DNA of 53,817 nucleotides from Prevotella sp. (GTDB lineage Bacteria > Bacteroidota > Bacteroidia > Bacteroidales > Bacteroidaceae), in assembly GCA_022775105.1 (NCBI GenBank), contig JALFIX010000119.1:1-53817 (forward strand), read 5' to 3'. The translations under genes and the position numbers were made by a program. The notes beneath the pieces were generated by a model that was given only the letters and a program-made list of their open reading frames with translations, was not told the origin of the DNA and searched no databases. Each line of letters opens with the position of its first letter. The first letter of the stretch is position 1. Below are positions 33,769 to 40,208 of this stretch, in pieces.

Positions 33769-34047
33769 TTAAGTTACTTCAATATCCTTGCAAAATTTCT
33801 GCCACACCGATTTGGCATTTTTAGAGGGGGTGTTGCAAGCCTCAACACCGCCACCGACTTTAAAAGCCTCCCACTTTTCAATGTCTTGCCGTGTACTAAC
33901 ACCGATTAAGACTAAATCTTCCTTGCCCTCATAAGGTTCATTATAAAGCAAAGTAATATTGCCATCGTAGATAAAAAACTCTTTCTTTCTACTCTGCTTT
34001 ACTTGCTCGCCTCTCATCAGCAATTTAAGAAAGTTCCTGTTGTTCAT
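33769..34047 (-). CDS. Hypothetical 92-residue protein of the element
   Basis: The start at 34047 (MNNRNFLKLLMRGEQV) gives a 92-residue cytoplasmic protein; a longer frame to 34092 is less likely because it lies fully inside the preceding gene. It is mixed-charge, with KQSRKKEFFIYDGNITLLY and a C-terminal WQKFCKDIEVT. No motif was recognised. It overlaps the end of the 117-residue gene by 23 bases in another frame, a sign of a compact operon. It is the last gene before the left end of the element. Confidence 0.65.
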   Translation of the reverse strand: MNNRNFLKLLMRGEQVKQSRKKEFFIYDGNITLLYNEPYEGKEDLVLIGVSTRQDIEKWEAFKVGGGVEACNTPSKNAKSVWQKFCKDIEVT

Positions 34048-34378
34048 CTTTTGACCTCCTTTGCATTTCAAGTATTTTATCGGCAATGGCATCTATAACT
34101 TTATCGGGGGCTTTATCTAATAGTTTTTCAAGATTACTATATTCAGCCGCTAAACTTGCTTGCAATGAAACGGCTTGCATTTTTGGAGCAACATAATTAA
34201 GCAACCCCATATAGGTTTTAACATAATCTTCTGCCGACAAATTTAATAAAGCCTGTTCAAATCTGCCCCGCCCTCCATCTAACAACACATTAAGCCACTC
34301 CTTAACTTCCTTGGTTGTCTTGTTTGGAGTTCCTTTTGCTCTGCCTCCTGTTTTTGGAGTTCCTTTTGGTCTTGCCAT
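34025..34378 (-). CDS. Hypothetical 117-residue protein with KGTP repeats
   Basis: The N-terminus MARPKGTPKTGGRAKGTPNK contains the KxGTPxTGGRxKGTPN pattern seen in some phage terminase small subunits and small DNA-binding proteins of mobile elements. The remainder is helical, with LLNYVAPKMQAVSL, a segment also reminiscent of such small subunits, and a charged C-terminus. It has no membrane segment. It follows Rep after a 45-bp leader repeat (34399). If it is a terminase-like protein the element could be packaged by a helper phage, but the similarity is short and this remains a hypothesis. A simpler reading is a DNA-binding accessory protein. Confidence 0.68.
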   Translation of the reverse strand: MARPKGTPKTGGRAKGTPNKTTKEVKEWLNVLLDGGRGRFEQALLNLSAEDYVKTYMGLLNYVAPKMQAVSLQASLAAEYSNLEKLLDKAPDKVIDAIADKILEMQRRSKDEQQELS

Positions 34379-34398
34379 ATCTAAAAAAATCTATTATA

Positions 34399-34443
34399 GA
34401 TTTACCAAAATTTGGTAATAAAATACATATTATTATAAGACAC
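34399..34443 (-). repeat. 45-bp leader repeat with palindrome (copy 1)
   Basis: This copy matches 35397-35441 at 41 of 45 positions. It contains the palindrome TTACCAAAATTTGGTAA and a shared TACATATTATTATAAGACAC. It starts one base after the Rep stop codon and precedes the 117-residue gene. The two copies differ mainly in the centre of the palindrome, where the hairpin is kept. A regulator-binding or RNA-control site is likely. Confidence 0.8.
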
Positions 34444-34444
34444 A

Positions 34445-35395
34445 TCACACATAAGCACCACAATTTTTAATGTCGTTATCCAACTCTCTAATAAGTTCAT
34501 CAGTAACAACAAAATCGCTTTTTGTGGCAATCTCATTTATTTTGTTTTTCAGTCGTGTATAGTATTTACTATCGTTAAACACCTGTGCCGCTCTTAACTC
34601 ATCAAGAAAAGCCACTATTTGGGCTTTATCGGTCTGGCTTAGTAATCTTGCCATCAAAGTATTAATAGCATCTGAAACAGTCTTTATTTCACTCATAGCA
34701 TTATCTTTTATTTGTACGTTCTTAGAAATTGAATAATAACTATTTTGATACAACTTTACTAACTTCCTGTAGAAAGTTCTATCATAAAGTGTTGAGGCTT
34801 GCAAATCGGCAACACCTAATTGGGTTTTCAATCTTCCTGTTAGCCTCATTTCATACCTTAAAAGGTTCTCACCACTAACACCGCTTGGATAGTCCATACC
34901 TTTTGCCTCTGCCTCCGATAATTTATCATAGAAAGCAAATACTTTAGGGGTGTTCTTTCCTCTGCCCTTGTAATATAGTGTAGATGGTTCAAAGTGATAC
35001 CTTGATAATCTTGGCATTTCACCCAACTTAGAAAGATAATCAGTTACTTTGTGTTTCATCGGGAAATTTGTGCCAAATTCTATGCCTGTAACATCGGCAT
35101 CAGTAATATTTATGTGAAATATGTCGCTTAACTTTTCAATGGCTTTTTGTGTTGAATGTCTATCAAATAGACAAACATTATTGCCATATAAAAATTTTGG
35201 CAAACTTCCGATAATAGAAATGCCGCCTGTATAGATAGATACTTTCAGACCGCCGACACTTCCAAAGGTTCTTGTTTCACCTGTAGCCAAATCGGTTTGC
35301 TCTTTAGCCTCTTCCAAAACAGGTGCAATAATCGGGAAATTTCTCCCGATTACCGCCCTATCAATCCAAAGTTTAATCTTATCGTACATAAGCAC
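34445..35395 (-). CDS. Replication protein resembling filamentous-phage gene II protein (G2P-like)
   Basis: This 316-residue protein begins with MLMYDKIKLWIDR, the type of start found in phage and plasmid G2P-like Rep proteins. The central segment LLRYEMRLTGRLKTQLGV aligns by eye with LVRFEARIKTRYLKSFGL of phage f1 gene II protein, the rolling-circle initiator. A preceding stretch, FAFYDKLSEAEAKG, takes the place of f1 AYLKHVELQ. The N-terminal DVTGIEFGTNFPMK fits f1 SRIDATFSARAP. These three match in order, so a G2P-type nickase is a fair call, though the catalytic residues were not proven. It is the central gene of the element's operon and is preceded by a 45-bp repeat. A second ATG at 35389 could also be the start. 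Confidence 0.78.
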   Translation of the reverse strand: MLMYDKIKLWIDRAVIGRNFPIIAPVLEEAKEQTDLATGETRTFGSVGGLKVSIYTGGISIIGSLPKFLYGNNVCLFDRHSTQKAIEKLSDIFHINITDADVTGIEFGTNFPMKHKVTDYLSKLGEMPRLSRYHFEPSTLYYKGRGKNTPKVFAFYDKLSEAEAKGMDYPSGVSGENLLRYEMRLTGRLKTQLGVADLQASTLYDRTFYRKLVKLYQNSYYSISKNVQIKDNAMSEIKTVSDAINTLMARLLSQTDKAQIVAFLDELRAAQVFNDSKYYTRLKNKINEIATKSDFVVTDELIRELDNDIKNCGAYV

Positions 35396-35396
35396 C

Positions 35397-35441
35397 GATT
35401 TACCATTTTTTGGTAATAAACTACATATTATTATAAGACAC
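35397..35441 (-). repeat. 45-bp leader repeat with palindrome (copy 2)
   Basis: This copy lies immediately ahead of the Rep start codon and overlaps the last 11 bases of the 174-residue gene. On the minus strand its centre reads TTACCA, five As, TGGTAA. See the copy at 34399. Confidence 0.8.
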
Positions 35442-35955
35442 CCGCCAACTTTCTGACACTCATTAAAGCCTCATCAAACCCACCTAAAGATAACATCTTG
35501 CAATAACTTGAAATCATCACCTTTGCGCCCTCCAACACCATCAACTCTATTGATACAGGTGTTAGATTTTGTGGGTTGTTTTCGTCTTGGTGTATCAAAA
35601 ATAAATATCCATCCTCCCTATAGTCATAAAATGGATTTGGCTTATTTTTGCTGCTATATGTCGGTTTATCATCGGGATAACCAAAAGCAAACCCCGATAT
35701 TTCACCATCTTGGAAATATTCTTTAAGACCTGTAAAGTTAAGACTATTTTTTGCCTGTAACCTCATAGATGGCACGTTGCTGCCCTCCTTTAATTTCTCC
35801 ATAAGGTTCATAGATATTTTGTTATCTCTGCCCCTTAAATGTTCCATCGGGGGATAATAACCACTTTCCCCGATAATGGTATATTTAGGGGTTTTCTTGC
35901 CGTTGTCGGTACTATTCACCAACTTGGCATAATATCTTATTTTAGGGGTATTCAT
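35431..35955 (-). CDS. Hypothetical 174-residue protein preceding Rep
   Basis: This 174-residue protein has no signal peptide or membrane segment. Visible parts are MNTPKIRYYAKLVNS, a middle LQAKNSLNFTGLKEYF, and EDGYLFLIHQDENNPQ. It starts on the ATGA overlap with the stop codon of the helix-turn-helix gene, so the two are translationally coupled. By position between regulator and Rep it could be a replication accessory or single-strand-binding protein, as gene V accompanies gene II in filamentous phages, but no OB-fold signature was recognised. Function is unknown. Confidence 0.7.
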   Translation of the reverse strand: MNTPKIRYYAKLVNSTDNGKKTPKYTIIGESGYYPPMEHLRGRDNKISMNLMEKLKEGSNVPSMRLQAKNSLNFTGLKEYFQDGEISGFAFGYPDDKPTYSSKNKPNPFYDYREDGYLFLIHQDENNPQNLTPVSIELMVLEGAKVMISSYCKMLSLGGFDEALMSVRKLAGVL

Positions 35956-36245
35956 CTTGCACCTCCTTTCTTGATACAGTATGCCTGTGCATCTTGGCTT
36001 AGTTCTTCATCTGTGGCAACCCTGTTAGCCTGTAGCCACATTTCAATCTCCTTGCGATTAAAGAAACACATTTTGCCCATCGGTTTGTAATGTGGTATTC
36101 TTTTCTCCATCGTCAATTTATACAGGTATGATTTTGAAACACCCATATAACTTGCCGCCTCATCGGTTGTCAATACCTCCTTTGTGTTCACCGCCACTTT
36201 TGCGCTAATGGCATCTGTGATTTTTTTGAAATCTTCCATTCTCAT
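35952..36245 (-). CDS. Helix-turn-helix protein (excisionase/MerR-like)
   Basis: This 97-residue protein carries the DNA-binding motif of excisionase-type proteins: LTTDEAASYMGVSKSYLYKL followed by IPHYKPMGKMCFFNRKEIEMWL, the usual helix-turn-helix plus wing. Such proteins steer the recombinase towards excision or repress their own promoter. It is the first gene of the operon that includes Rep, with a -7 element at 36352, and overlaps the next gene by 4 bases. Confidence 0.88.
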   Translation of the reverse strand: MRMEDFKKITDAISAKVAVNTKEVLTTDEAASYMGVSKSYLYKLTMEKRIPHYKPMGKMCFFNRKEIEMWLQANRVATDEELSQDAQAYCIKKGGAR

Positions 36246-36273
36246 ATTATTTTGTTATGGCTTTGTGTGGTGT

Positions 36274-36326
36274 ATGCAAGCCCACCACACAACTTGCCGT
36301 TGCTATATGATTTAGCGGGCTTGCAT
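36274..36326. repeat. Inverted repeat ahead of the helix-turn-helix gene
   Basis: ATGCAAGCCC (36274-36283) and GGGCTTGCAT (36317-36326) form a perfect 10-bp inverted repeat with a 33-base centre. It lies between the promoter at 36352 and the start codon at 36245, so it would be in the mRNA leader, or be an operator for the gene product. Confidence 0.65.
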
Positions 36327-36351
36327 TTCTCCACTATCATCATAGCAAGTG

Positions 36352-36359
36352 CAAAGGTA
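36352..36359 (-). promoter_or_regulatory. -7 element of the Rep operon
   Basis: CAAAGGTA reads TACCTTTG on the minus strand, a strong -7 match. It lies 107 bases upstream of the start codon, with an inverted repeat in the leader. Confidence 0.6.
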
Positions 36360-36369
36360 CAAAACAAAG

Positions 36370-36405
36370 GAAAATAAAATACCCTACAATAGCCCATTGT
36401 AGGGT
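36370..36405 (-). terminator. Terminator of the 321-residue gene
   Basis: ACCCTACAAT (36381-36390), AGCCC, and ATTGTAGGGT (36396-36405) form a perfect 10-bp stem; on the minus strand it is followed by ATTTTATTTT. It separates the integrase part from the Rep operon. Confidence 0.7.
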
Positions 36406-36420
36406 AATGTAGGGTAGCCA

Positions 36421-37386
36421 CTAACTAAATATCTCATCAATCAAACCTATATCGCTGGGGGTGCTGCCTGTTTTCTGAATGTCATTAAGATTTAACCTTA
36501 ATTTTCCTTTAGACAAACCAAACAGGATTTCAAACGGCATCCATCTAATTCTGTCACCTTTCCCCAAACCTAATTTAAGGCTCATTTCCCTTGAAAAACA
36601 GGCACACATTTGCAACCCGCCCAACCATTTATAATTATCATCCATAAGCCCTAAATCAATAGCACGTTGAAAGTACTTTTTAGCCTCATCGGTGTTAAGT
36701 TCTACAGGTAATTTGTGTTGTTCTAACGTTTGTTCCTGTCCTAACCGATTTATTAATATTAAAGCCCTCTCCATCGTTCCACAATAAAAAGCTAATTGTG
36801 TCAAATCTCTTTTTGAAATTAAAGTTATGCCATTAGTATTTTGCACCTGTAGCAAATCTACTCCAAAAGAAAGTAACACCCCGTCAAGCATATTAGAATA
36901 CTGAAAAACCACATCTAACAACTTGTCTAAAGTGCCTACAACATAAGACAAAACAATCTTTTTTTGCTTTCCCTGTGCTGCCGCTATCTCCTGTAGTTTC
37001 ACCGCCGCCTCTGCCGCTAATTCATAATCTTGTGATATATCACAAACCCAATCACAAAACAAATTCCTTTTCTCATAACACAATCTGCCTGTAAATGCTA
37101 ATCGGTCTTTGTGTATGATTTCACCAAACCCCTTGAATGGTTCTATAAGTGAAAACACATATCTTTCAGCCTCCAAACCTTTGCAGACCTCCAAATTAGC
37201 CGTTATTTCTTCTTTAAGTTCCATTATATTTGTAGTGAAAACTCCTTGGCTGCTTGCCTCACATACAGGGATAAAATGTTGAGGCTCACCAATCAGCATA
37301 TTATAATAGTATTCAAGTATATTGATACAGGATAACCAATACTTCTTATAACTATCAAAAAAAGGTTTTTCAATGTCTAATCTCAT
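36421..37386 (-). CDS. Hypothetical 321-residue protein of the element
   Basis: This 321-residue protein is mostly helical with no membrane segment. The C-terminal part, ALFYCGTMERALIL-like in style (seen here as LAFYCGTMERALILINRL), then YKWLGGLQMCACFSREMSLK and WMPFEILFGLSKGKLR, is of a kind often found in small accessory genes next to integrases in Bacteroidota. The last segment may dock another protein. Function is unknown. It lies between the 73-residue gene and a terminator and is probably transcribed with the recombinase. Confidence 0.75.
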   Translation of the reverse strand: MRLDIEKPFFDSYKKYWLSCINILEYYYNMLIGEPQHFIPVCEASSQGVFTTNIMELKEEITANLEVCKGLEAERYVFSLIEPFKGFGEIIHKDRLAFTGRLCYEKRNLFCDWVCDISQDYELAAEAAVKLQEIAAAQGKQKKIVLSYVVGTLDKLLDVVFQYSNMLDGVLLSFGVDLLQVQNTNGITLISKRDLTQLAFYCGTMERALILINRLGQEQTLEQHKLPVELNTDEAKKYFQRAIDLGLMDDNYKWLGGLQMCACFSREMSLKLGLGKGDRIRWMPFEILFGLSKGKLRLNLNDIQKTGSTPSDIGLIDEIFS

Positions 37387-37437
37387 ATCATAAATAATTG
37401 CAAGCCAAAAAGGGAAACACCCCCTTTTGGCTCTCGG

Positions 37438-37659
37438 TTAATAGATACGTTCTTCACACACTACCTTAACATCGTCATCCTCCATTAGGCTTGCAAAACC
37501 TTGTGCCGCCGCCTCACTTGCAAAGGAAATGCCATCATTTTGACACTCACTTGGTTTAAAATTCCACATAATATAGAATTTTGGAAAATGCTCAAATCTC
37601 CCACAAATAACCTTTGTTTCTTCTTCTTGAATTACAAAATATCTTTTATATCTTTCCAT
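37438..37659 (-). CDS. Hypothetical 73-residue protein after the recombinase
   Basis: This small acidic protein, with RYFVIQEEETKVICGRFEHF and a C-terminal MEDDDVKVVCEERIY, has no recognised motif. Its start lies 11 bases after the recombinase stop codon, so co-transcription is near certain, and codon use matches the element. It could be a recombination or regulatory accessory. Confidence 0.68.
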   Translation of the reverse strand: MERYKRYFVIQEEETKVICGRFEHFPKFYIMWNFKPSECQNDGISFASEAAAQGFASLMEDDDVKVVCEERIY

Positions 37660-37670
37660 ATCTTTAAGTA

Positions 37671-38855
37671 TTAAATGTTATCAATATCTATAGATGGCAA
37701 ACTATTAATGGCTGCTTTCTTTTGTTCATCTAAAGCCCTCACATATTTCTGTGTGAATTTGAGGCTGCTATGTCCTAACAGGTCTGAAACGACCTTGATA
37801 TTTGCACCGCCGCTTAATAGATTTGTGGCAAAACTATGCCGCCCACAATGCCACGTTATATGTTTCTCTATTCCCGCCCTCTTAGTCCAATGTTTAAGGG
37901 CTTTTAGGCACATTTCCAAAGATGGCAAAGCAAAAATCAAATCACTATCTTTTGCCCCTGTAGGCTTATCGCCAATAATAGACAAAAGTACATCGTTAAG
38001 GGGTATTGTTACACCGCTAACCCCGCTATCGTGTGCAACCTTGCTTTGTCTGAATGTCAATAATTTATTTGAGAAATCTACATCACCATAAGTTAGCCGC
38101 TTAACGTCACAATACCTTATTCCAGTGAAACAGGTCAAAGCAAAAGCCCGCCTAATTATAGGGTTCTCCTTGTCGTAATGGGTTGCAAATAGTGTTTGGA
38201 TTTCTTCTTTACTTAAAATGTCCTTTCCTAATATGTCATTTGTCACTCTCACCTTGATACCAATACAGGGGCTTTTCTTGATAACTTTTTGCTCAACGGC
38301 ATAATTAATCAATCTCTTAAACCGCTGCCAGTACGTTCTAATTCCCTCCCCCTTGTGATTATCTTCAATGTAGTATGCAAACTTTTGCATCATATCTTTT
38401 GATAGGTTCTTTGCCTCAATCCTGTTAGCAAATTGGGGGTATTCATCAGCCATAAAGGTTTGGAAATTCCGTAAAGCACTCTCCAATAGTCTTGTATCTG
38501 CCACCTTTGCCGACTTGATAAAGTTTGCAAAGTAATCATACAGGTTAATGCCACTTTGCTTTAGCCTGTAGCCCTCTTTATCTTCTAATAACTGCTGCCC
38601 CTTTTCTTCCTTGATTTTCTGTGCAAGTGCCAAAATTTCTTTGTTCTGCTGCCTCTCCATCGGGGTTCTTGGGTTGCTTATAAGATACAGACTTAAACTC
38701 TCCTTTGTTCTTGTGGTCTTTCCTGTAGTGCTGCTATATCCATAGTTATATAATAGATATAAAGACCCTCTACCATCTGCCAACACTTTCACACACAACT
38801 TGGGGTTGTCGGTCTTGGTGTTCCATTTCTTTGTATCAAATACCGATTTTTCCAT
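37671..38855 (-). CDS. int: Tyrosine recombinase (integrase)
   Basis: This 394-residue recombinase catalyses insertion and excision at the tRNA-Met att site. The start at 38855 (MEKSVFDTKKWNTK) is chosen because a strong promoter at 38890-38920 lies upstream; a longer frame starting at 38912 would overlap it. The arm-binding/SAM-like domain covers about residues 100-190. The catalytic residues are visible: Arg in CFTGIRYCDVKRL, His-x-x-Arg in TWHCGRHSFAT, His in LLGHSSLKFT, and Tyr in FTQKYVRALDE. The length is standard for Bacteroidota integrases. It is first in the element's right-hand transcript, followed by two small genes. Confidence 0.95.
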   Translation of the reverse strand: MEKSVFDTKKWNTKTDNPKLCVKVLADGRGSLYLLYNYGYSSTTGKTTRTKESLSLYLISNPRTPMERQQNKEILALAQKIKEEKGQQLLEDKEGYRLKQSGINLYDYFANFIKSAKVADTRLLESALRNFQTFMADEYPQFANRIEAKNLSKDMMQKFAYYIEDNHKGEGIRTYWQRFKRLINYAVEQKVIKKSPCIGIKVRVTNDILGKDILSKEEIQTLFATHYDKENPIIRRAFALTCFTGIRYCDVKRLTYGDVDFSNKLLTFRQSKVAHDSGVSGVTIPLNDVLLSIIGDKPTGAKDSDLIFALPSLEMCLKALKHWTKRAGIEKHITWHCGRHSFATNLLSGGANIKVVSDLLGHSSLKFTQKYVRALDEQKKAAINSLPSIDIDNI

Positions 38856-38889
38856 ATTACTTGATTTTCTTTTGTTTTCTTTCTGCTTG

Positions 38890-38920
38890 CAAAGGTAGTG
38901 TTTTATTTTCATTTAAACAA
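38890..38920 (-). promoter_or_regulatory. Promoter of the recombinase gene
   Basis: CAAAGGTA at 38890-38897 reads TACCTTTG on the minus strand; CAA at 38918-38920 gives TTG with a 20-base spacing. The transcript would start near 38883, about 28 bases before the ATG at 38855, which fixes that start. Confidence 0.8.
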
Positions 38921-38978
38921 ATTCCCATCCTAAAAAAGGCTCTTTTCTCAACCTATTTAACTATATTTATATGTCTTG

Positions 38979-39199
38979 GGGTGCAAATCATAACAAAAGA
39001 CCCTCTAAAAGCCTTATAAATACAGGTGTTTCCGTGAATGGTTTGGGGTGCAAATAGGGTGCAAATTGTAGCAAAATAAGGGAAATAATATAAAGAAAAC
39101 AGAAAACACCCTGTTATTATCAATATTTTCTAAACACTTTATTTTCAATGGTTTTATATCTCTTTTTATGCTTTTATTTTCCTTTGTTTGGGGTGCAAA
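38979..39199. repeat. Candidate recombinase arm sites, right end
   Basis: GGGTGCAAA occurs at 38979-38987, 39046-39054, 39057-39065 and 39191-39199, all in the same orientation. The pair at 39046-39068 is identical to 33562-33584. This fills the otherwise gene-free stretch 38921-39213. Confidence 0.75.
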
Positions 39200-39213
39200 A
39201 AATATGGTTTATT

Positions 39214-39229
39214 TCCCACCCCCGCTACT
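39214..39229 (+). repeat. Right attachment site (attR)
   Basis: TCCCACCCCCGCTACT is identical to 33499-33514. It is a tRNA 3' fragment with no tRNA body, followed by the original terminator. Confidence 0.9.
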
Positions 39230-39232
39230 TTT

Positions 39233-39272
39233 AAGCCCTCTGTAAATCGACGATTTACGGAGGGCTTTTTTT
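39233..39272 (+). terminator. Displaced original terminator of tRNA-Met
   Basis: AAGCCCTCTGTAAATCG and CGATTTACGGAGGGCTT pair with one T-G wobble, followed by a T-run. It sits just past attR, where the tRNA terminator would be in an uninserted chromosome. Confidence 0.85.
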
Positions 39273-39365
39273 CATCCCTCGATTACTTCTTCTATCGGCA
39301 ATTTGTCCAACTATGCATATTTCTACTATATATAGTTAACTCAAGTTTCTGTTTGCCAAACTATT

Positions 39366-39395
39366 GGAGTTAAAGGAAACTTCTCCTTTAACTCC
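39366..39395. repeat. 12-bp inverted repeat
   Basis: GGAGTTAAAGGA (39366-39377) and TCCTTTAACTCC (39384-39395) pair perfectly; a third copy of CTCCTTTAACT follows at about 39401. The rest of 39273-39517 holds AT-rich sequence and the nitroreductase promoter. Confidence 0.7.
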
Positions 39396-39492
39396 CTGAA
39401 CTCCTTTAACTTCCCTTACTTCCGAAAGTTGAGTAATATATAAAATAAACTAAAAGTTGATGCTTGTGGGGTTATGTTCGACTTTTTTTGAT

Positions 39493-39500
39493 TACCTTTG
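39493..39500 (+). promoter_or_regulatory. -7 element of the nitroreductase gene
   Basis: TACCTTTG matches TAnnTTTG and lies 17 bases upstream of the start codon at 39518. A weak -33 (TTCG) lies about 18 bases further up. Confidence 0.6.
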
Positions 39501-39517
39501 CAGAAAAAATCAAGGTT

Positions 39518-40057
39518 ATGACAGAATTTAAGGATTTAGTAAGGACAAGAAGAAGCCACAGGAAGTTTTCGCAGGAGGAGATAGCACCTGAGGCAGTGCA
39601 GTTGATAATGAGGGCGGCACTGATGTCGCCTACGTCGAAGAGCCAGAGGGCATGGCAGTTCGTGGTGGTGGATGACAAGAACGACATCGAGAAACTCGCC
39701 GATGCCAAGAGCCTCGGTTCGCAGTTTATGAAGGGTGCACCGCTCGCGGTGGTAGTTCTCGGCGACCCCATACAGAACGACTGTTGGGTGGAGGATGGCT
39801 CCATCGCCGCCATCTCCATGCAGTATCAGGCAGAGGAGTTGGGATTGGGTTCGTGCTGGGTGCAGATGCGCGGTCGCGGACTTGACGACGGCACTCCCGC
39901 CGACGAGGTCATCCGTGGCATCCTCGACATTCCCGCCAACTACAGCGTGCTTTGCGTAGTGGCATTCGGGCATTATACCGACGAGCGCAAGCCTCAGAAC
40001 GAGGACAACCTCAAATGGGAGAATGTGCACATCGGGAAATTCAAGACATCGGAATGA
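39518..40057 (+). CDS. Nitroreductase-family flavoprotein
   Basis: This 179-residue protein belongs to the FMN-dependent nitroreductase family. The start at 39518 (MTEFKDLVRTRRSHRKF) gives the standard N-terminus; the ATG at 39464 upstream precedes the promoter. The RRSHRKF segment binds the FMN phosphate, MSPTSKSQRAWQFVVV is the family core, and AEELGLGSCWVQMRG with VVAFGHYTDERKP are typical C-terminal parts. The family reduces nitro groups or quinones with NAD(P)H, or acts on other substrates; which one is not readable. It stands alone, just past the element. A hairpin at 40091 follows. Confidence 0.9.
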   Translation: MTEFKDLVRTRRSHRKFSQEEIAPEAVQLIMRAALMSPTSKSQRAWQFVVVDDKNDIEKLADAKSLGSQFMKGAPLAVVVLGDPIQNDCWVEDGSIAAISMQYQAEELGLGSCWVQMRGRGLDDGTPADEVIRGILDIPANYSVLCVVAFGHYTDERKPQNEDNLKWENVHIGKFKTSE

Positions 40058-40090
40058 CGATATTGTTATATGAATGTCATCCAAGGGGGC

Positions 40091-40111
40091 GGTCTTACAC
40101 GAGGTAAGACC
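40091..40111. repeat. 8-bp hairpin after the nitroreductase gene
   Basis: GGTCTTAC, ACGAG, GTAAGACC form a perfect stem. No T-run follows, so termination is doubtful. Confidence 0.55.
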
Positions 40112-40178
40112 CTACAGGCGGACGTTTCCTATAGTACAGATTGAAACACTTTGCGACTGAGTTGCAAATACTTTTTCC

Positions 40179-40186
40179 TACCTTTG
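40179..40186 (+). promoter_or_regulatory. -7 element of the metal ATPase gene
   Basis: TACCTTTG matches TAnnTTTG, 22 bases before the ATG at 40209. No well-spaced -33 was found, which may point to an activator or regulator such as the downstream Fur-family protein. Confidence 0.55.
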
Positions 40187-40208
40187 CACCCAAAATCAAG
40201 GAAAAGAC

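Larger units (their letters stand above)
33499..39229. mobile_element. 5.7-kb integrated element in the 3' end of tRNA-Met
   Basis: A 16-bp direct repeat (33499-33514 and 39214-39229) bounds an AT-rich segment with nine coding features' worth of space, all eight genes on the minus strand. Gene order in transcription is tyrosine recombinase, 73-residue protein, 321-residue protein, helix-turn-helix protein, 174-residue protein, phage-type Rep, 117-residue protein, 92-residue protein. Base composition is visibly lower in G+C than the flanks. No relaxase, capsid, Zot-like or transposase gene is present, so it is neither a standard ICE, a complete filamentous prophage nor a transposon. It may be a small replicating integrative plasmid or a phage satellite; this is inference. 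Confidence 0.9.

Noticed and set aside
38856..38912. Longer N-terminus of the recombinase starting at 38912
   Set aside because: It would begin upstream of the expected transcript start from the strong promoter at 38890-38920.
33499..39229. Complete filamentous (inovirus) prophage
   Set aside because: Only a gene II-like Rep is present; there is no Zot-like ATPase, no string of small coat proteins with signal peptides, and no secretin.
33499..39229. Integrative conjugative or mobilisable element of NBU type
   Set aside because: No relaxase, coupling protein or transfer genes were found in the 5.7 kb.
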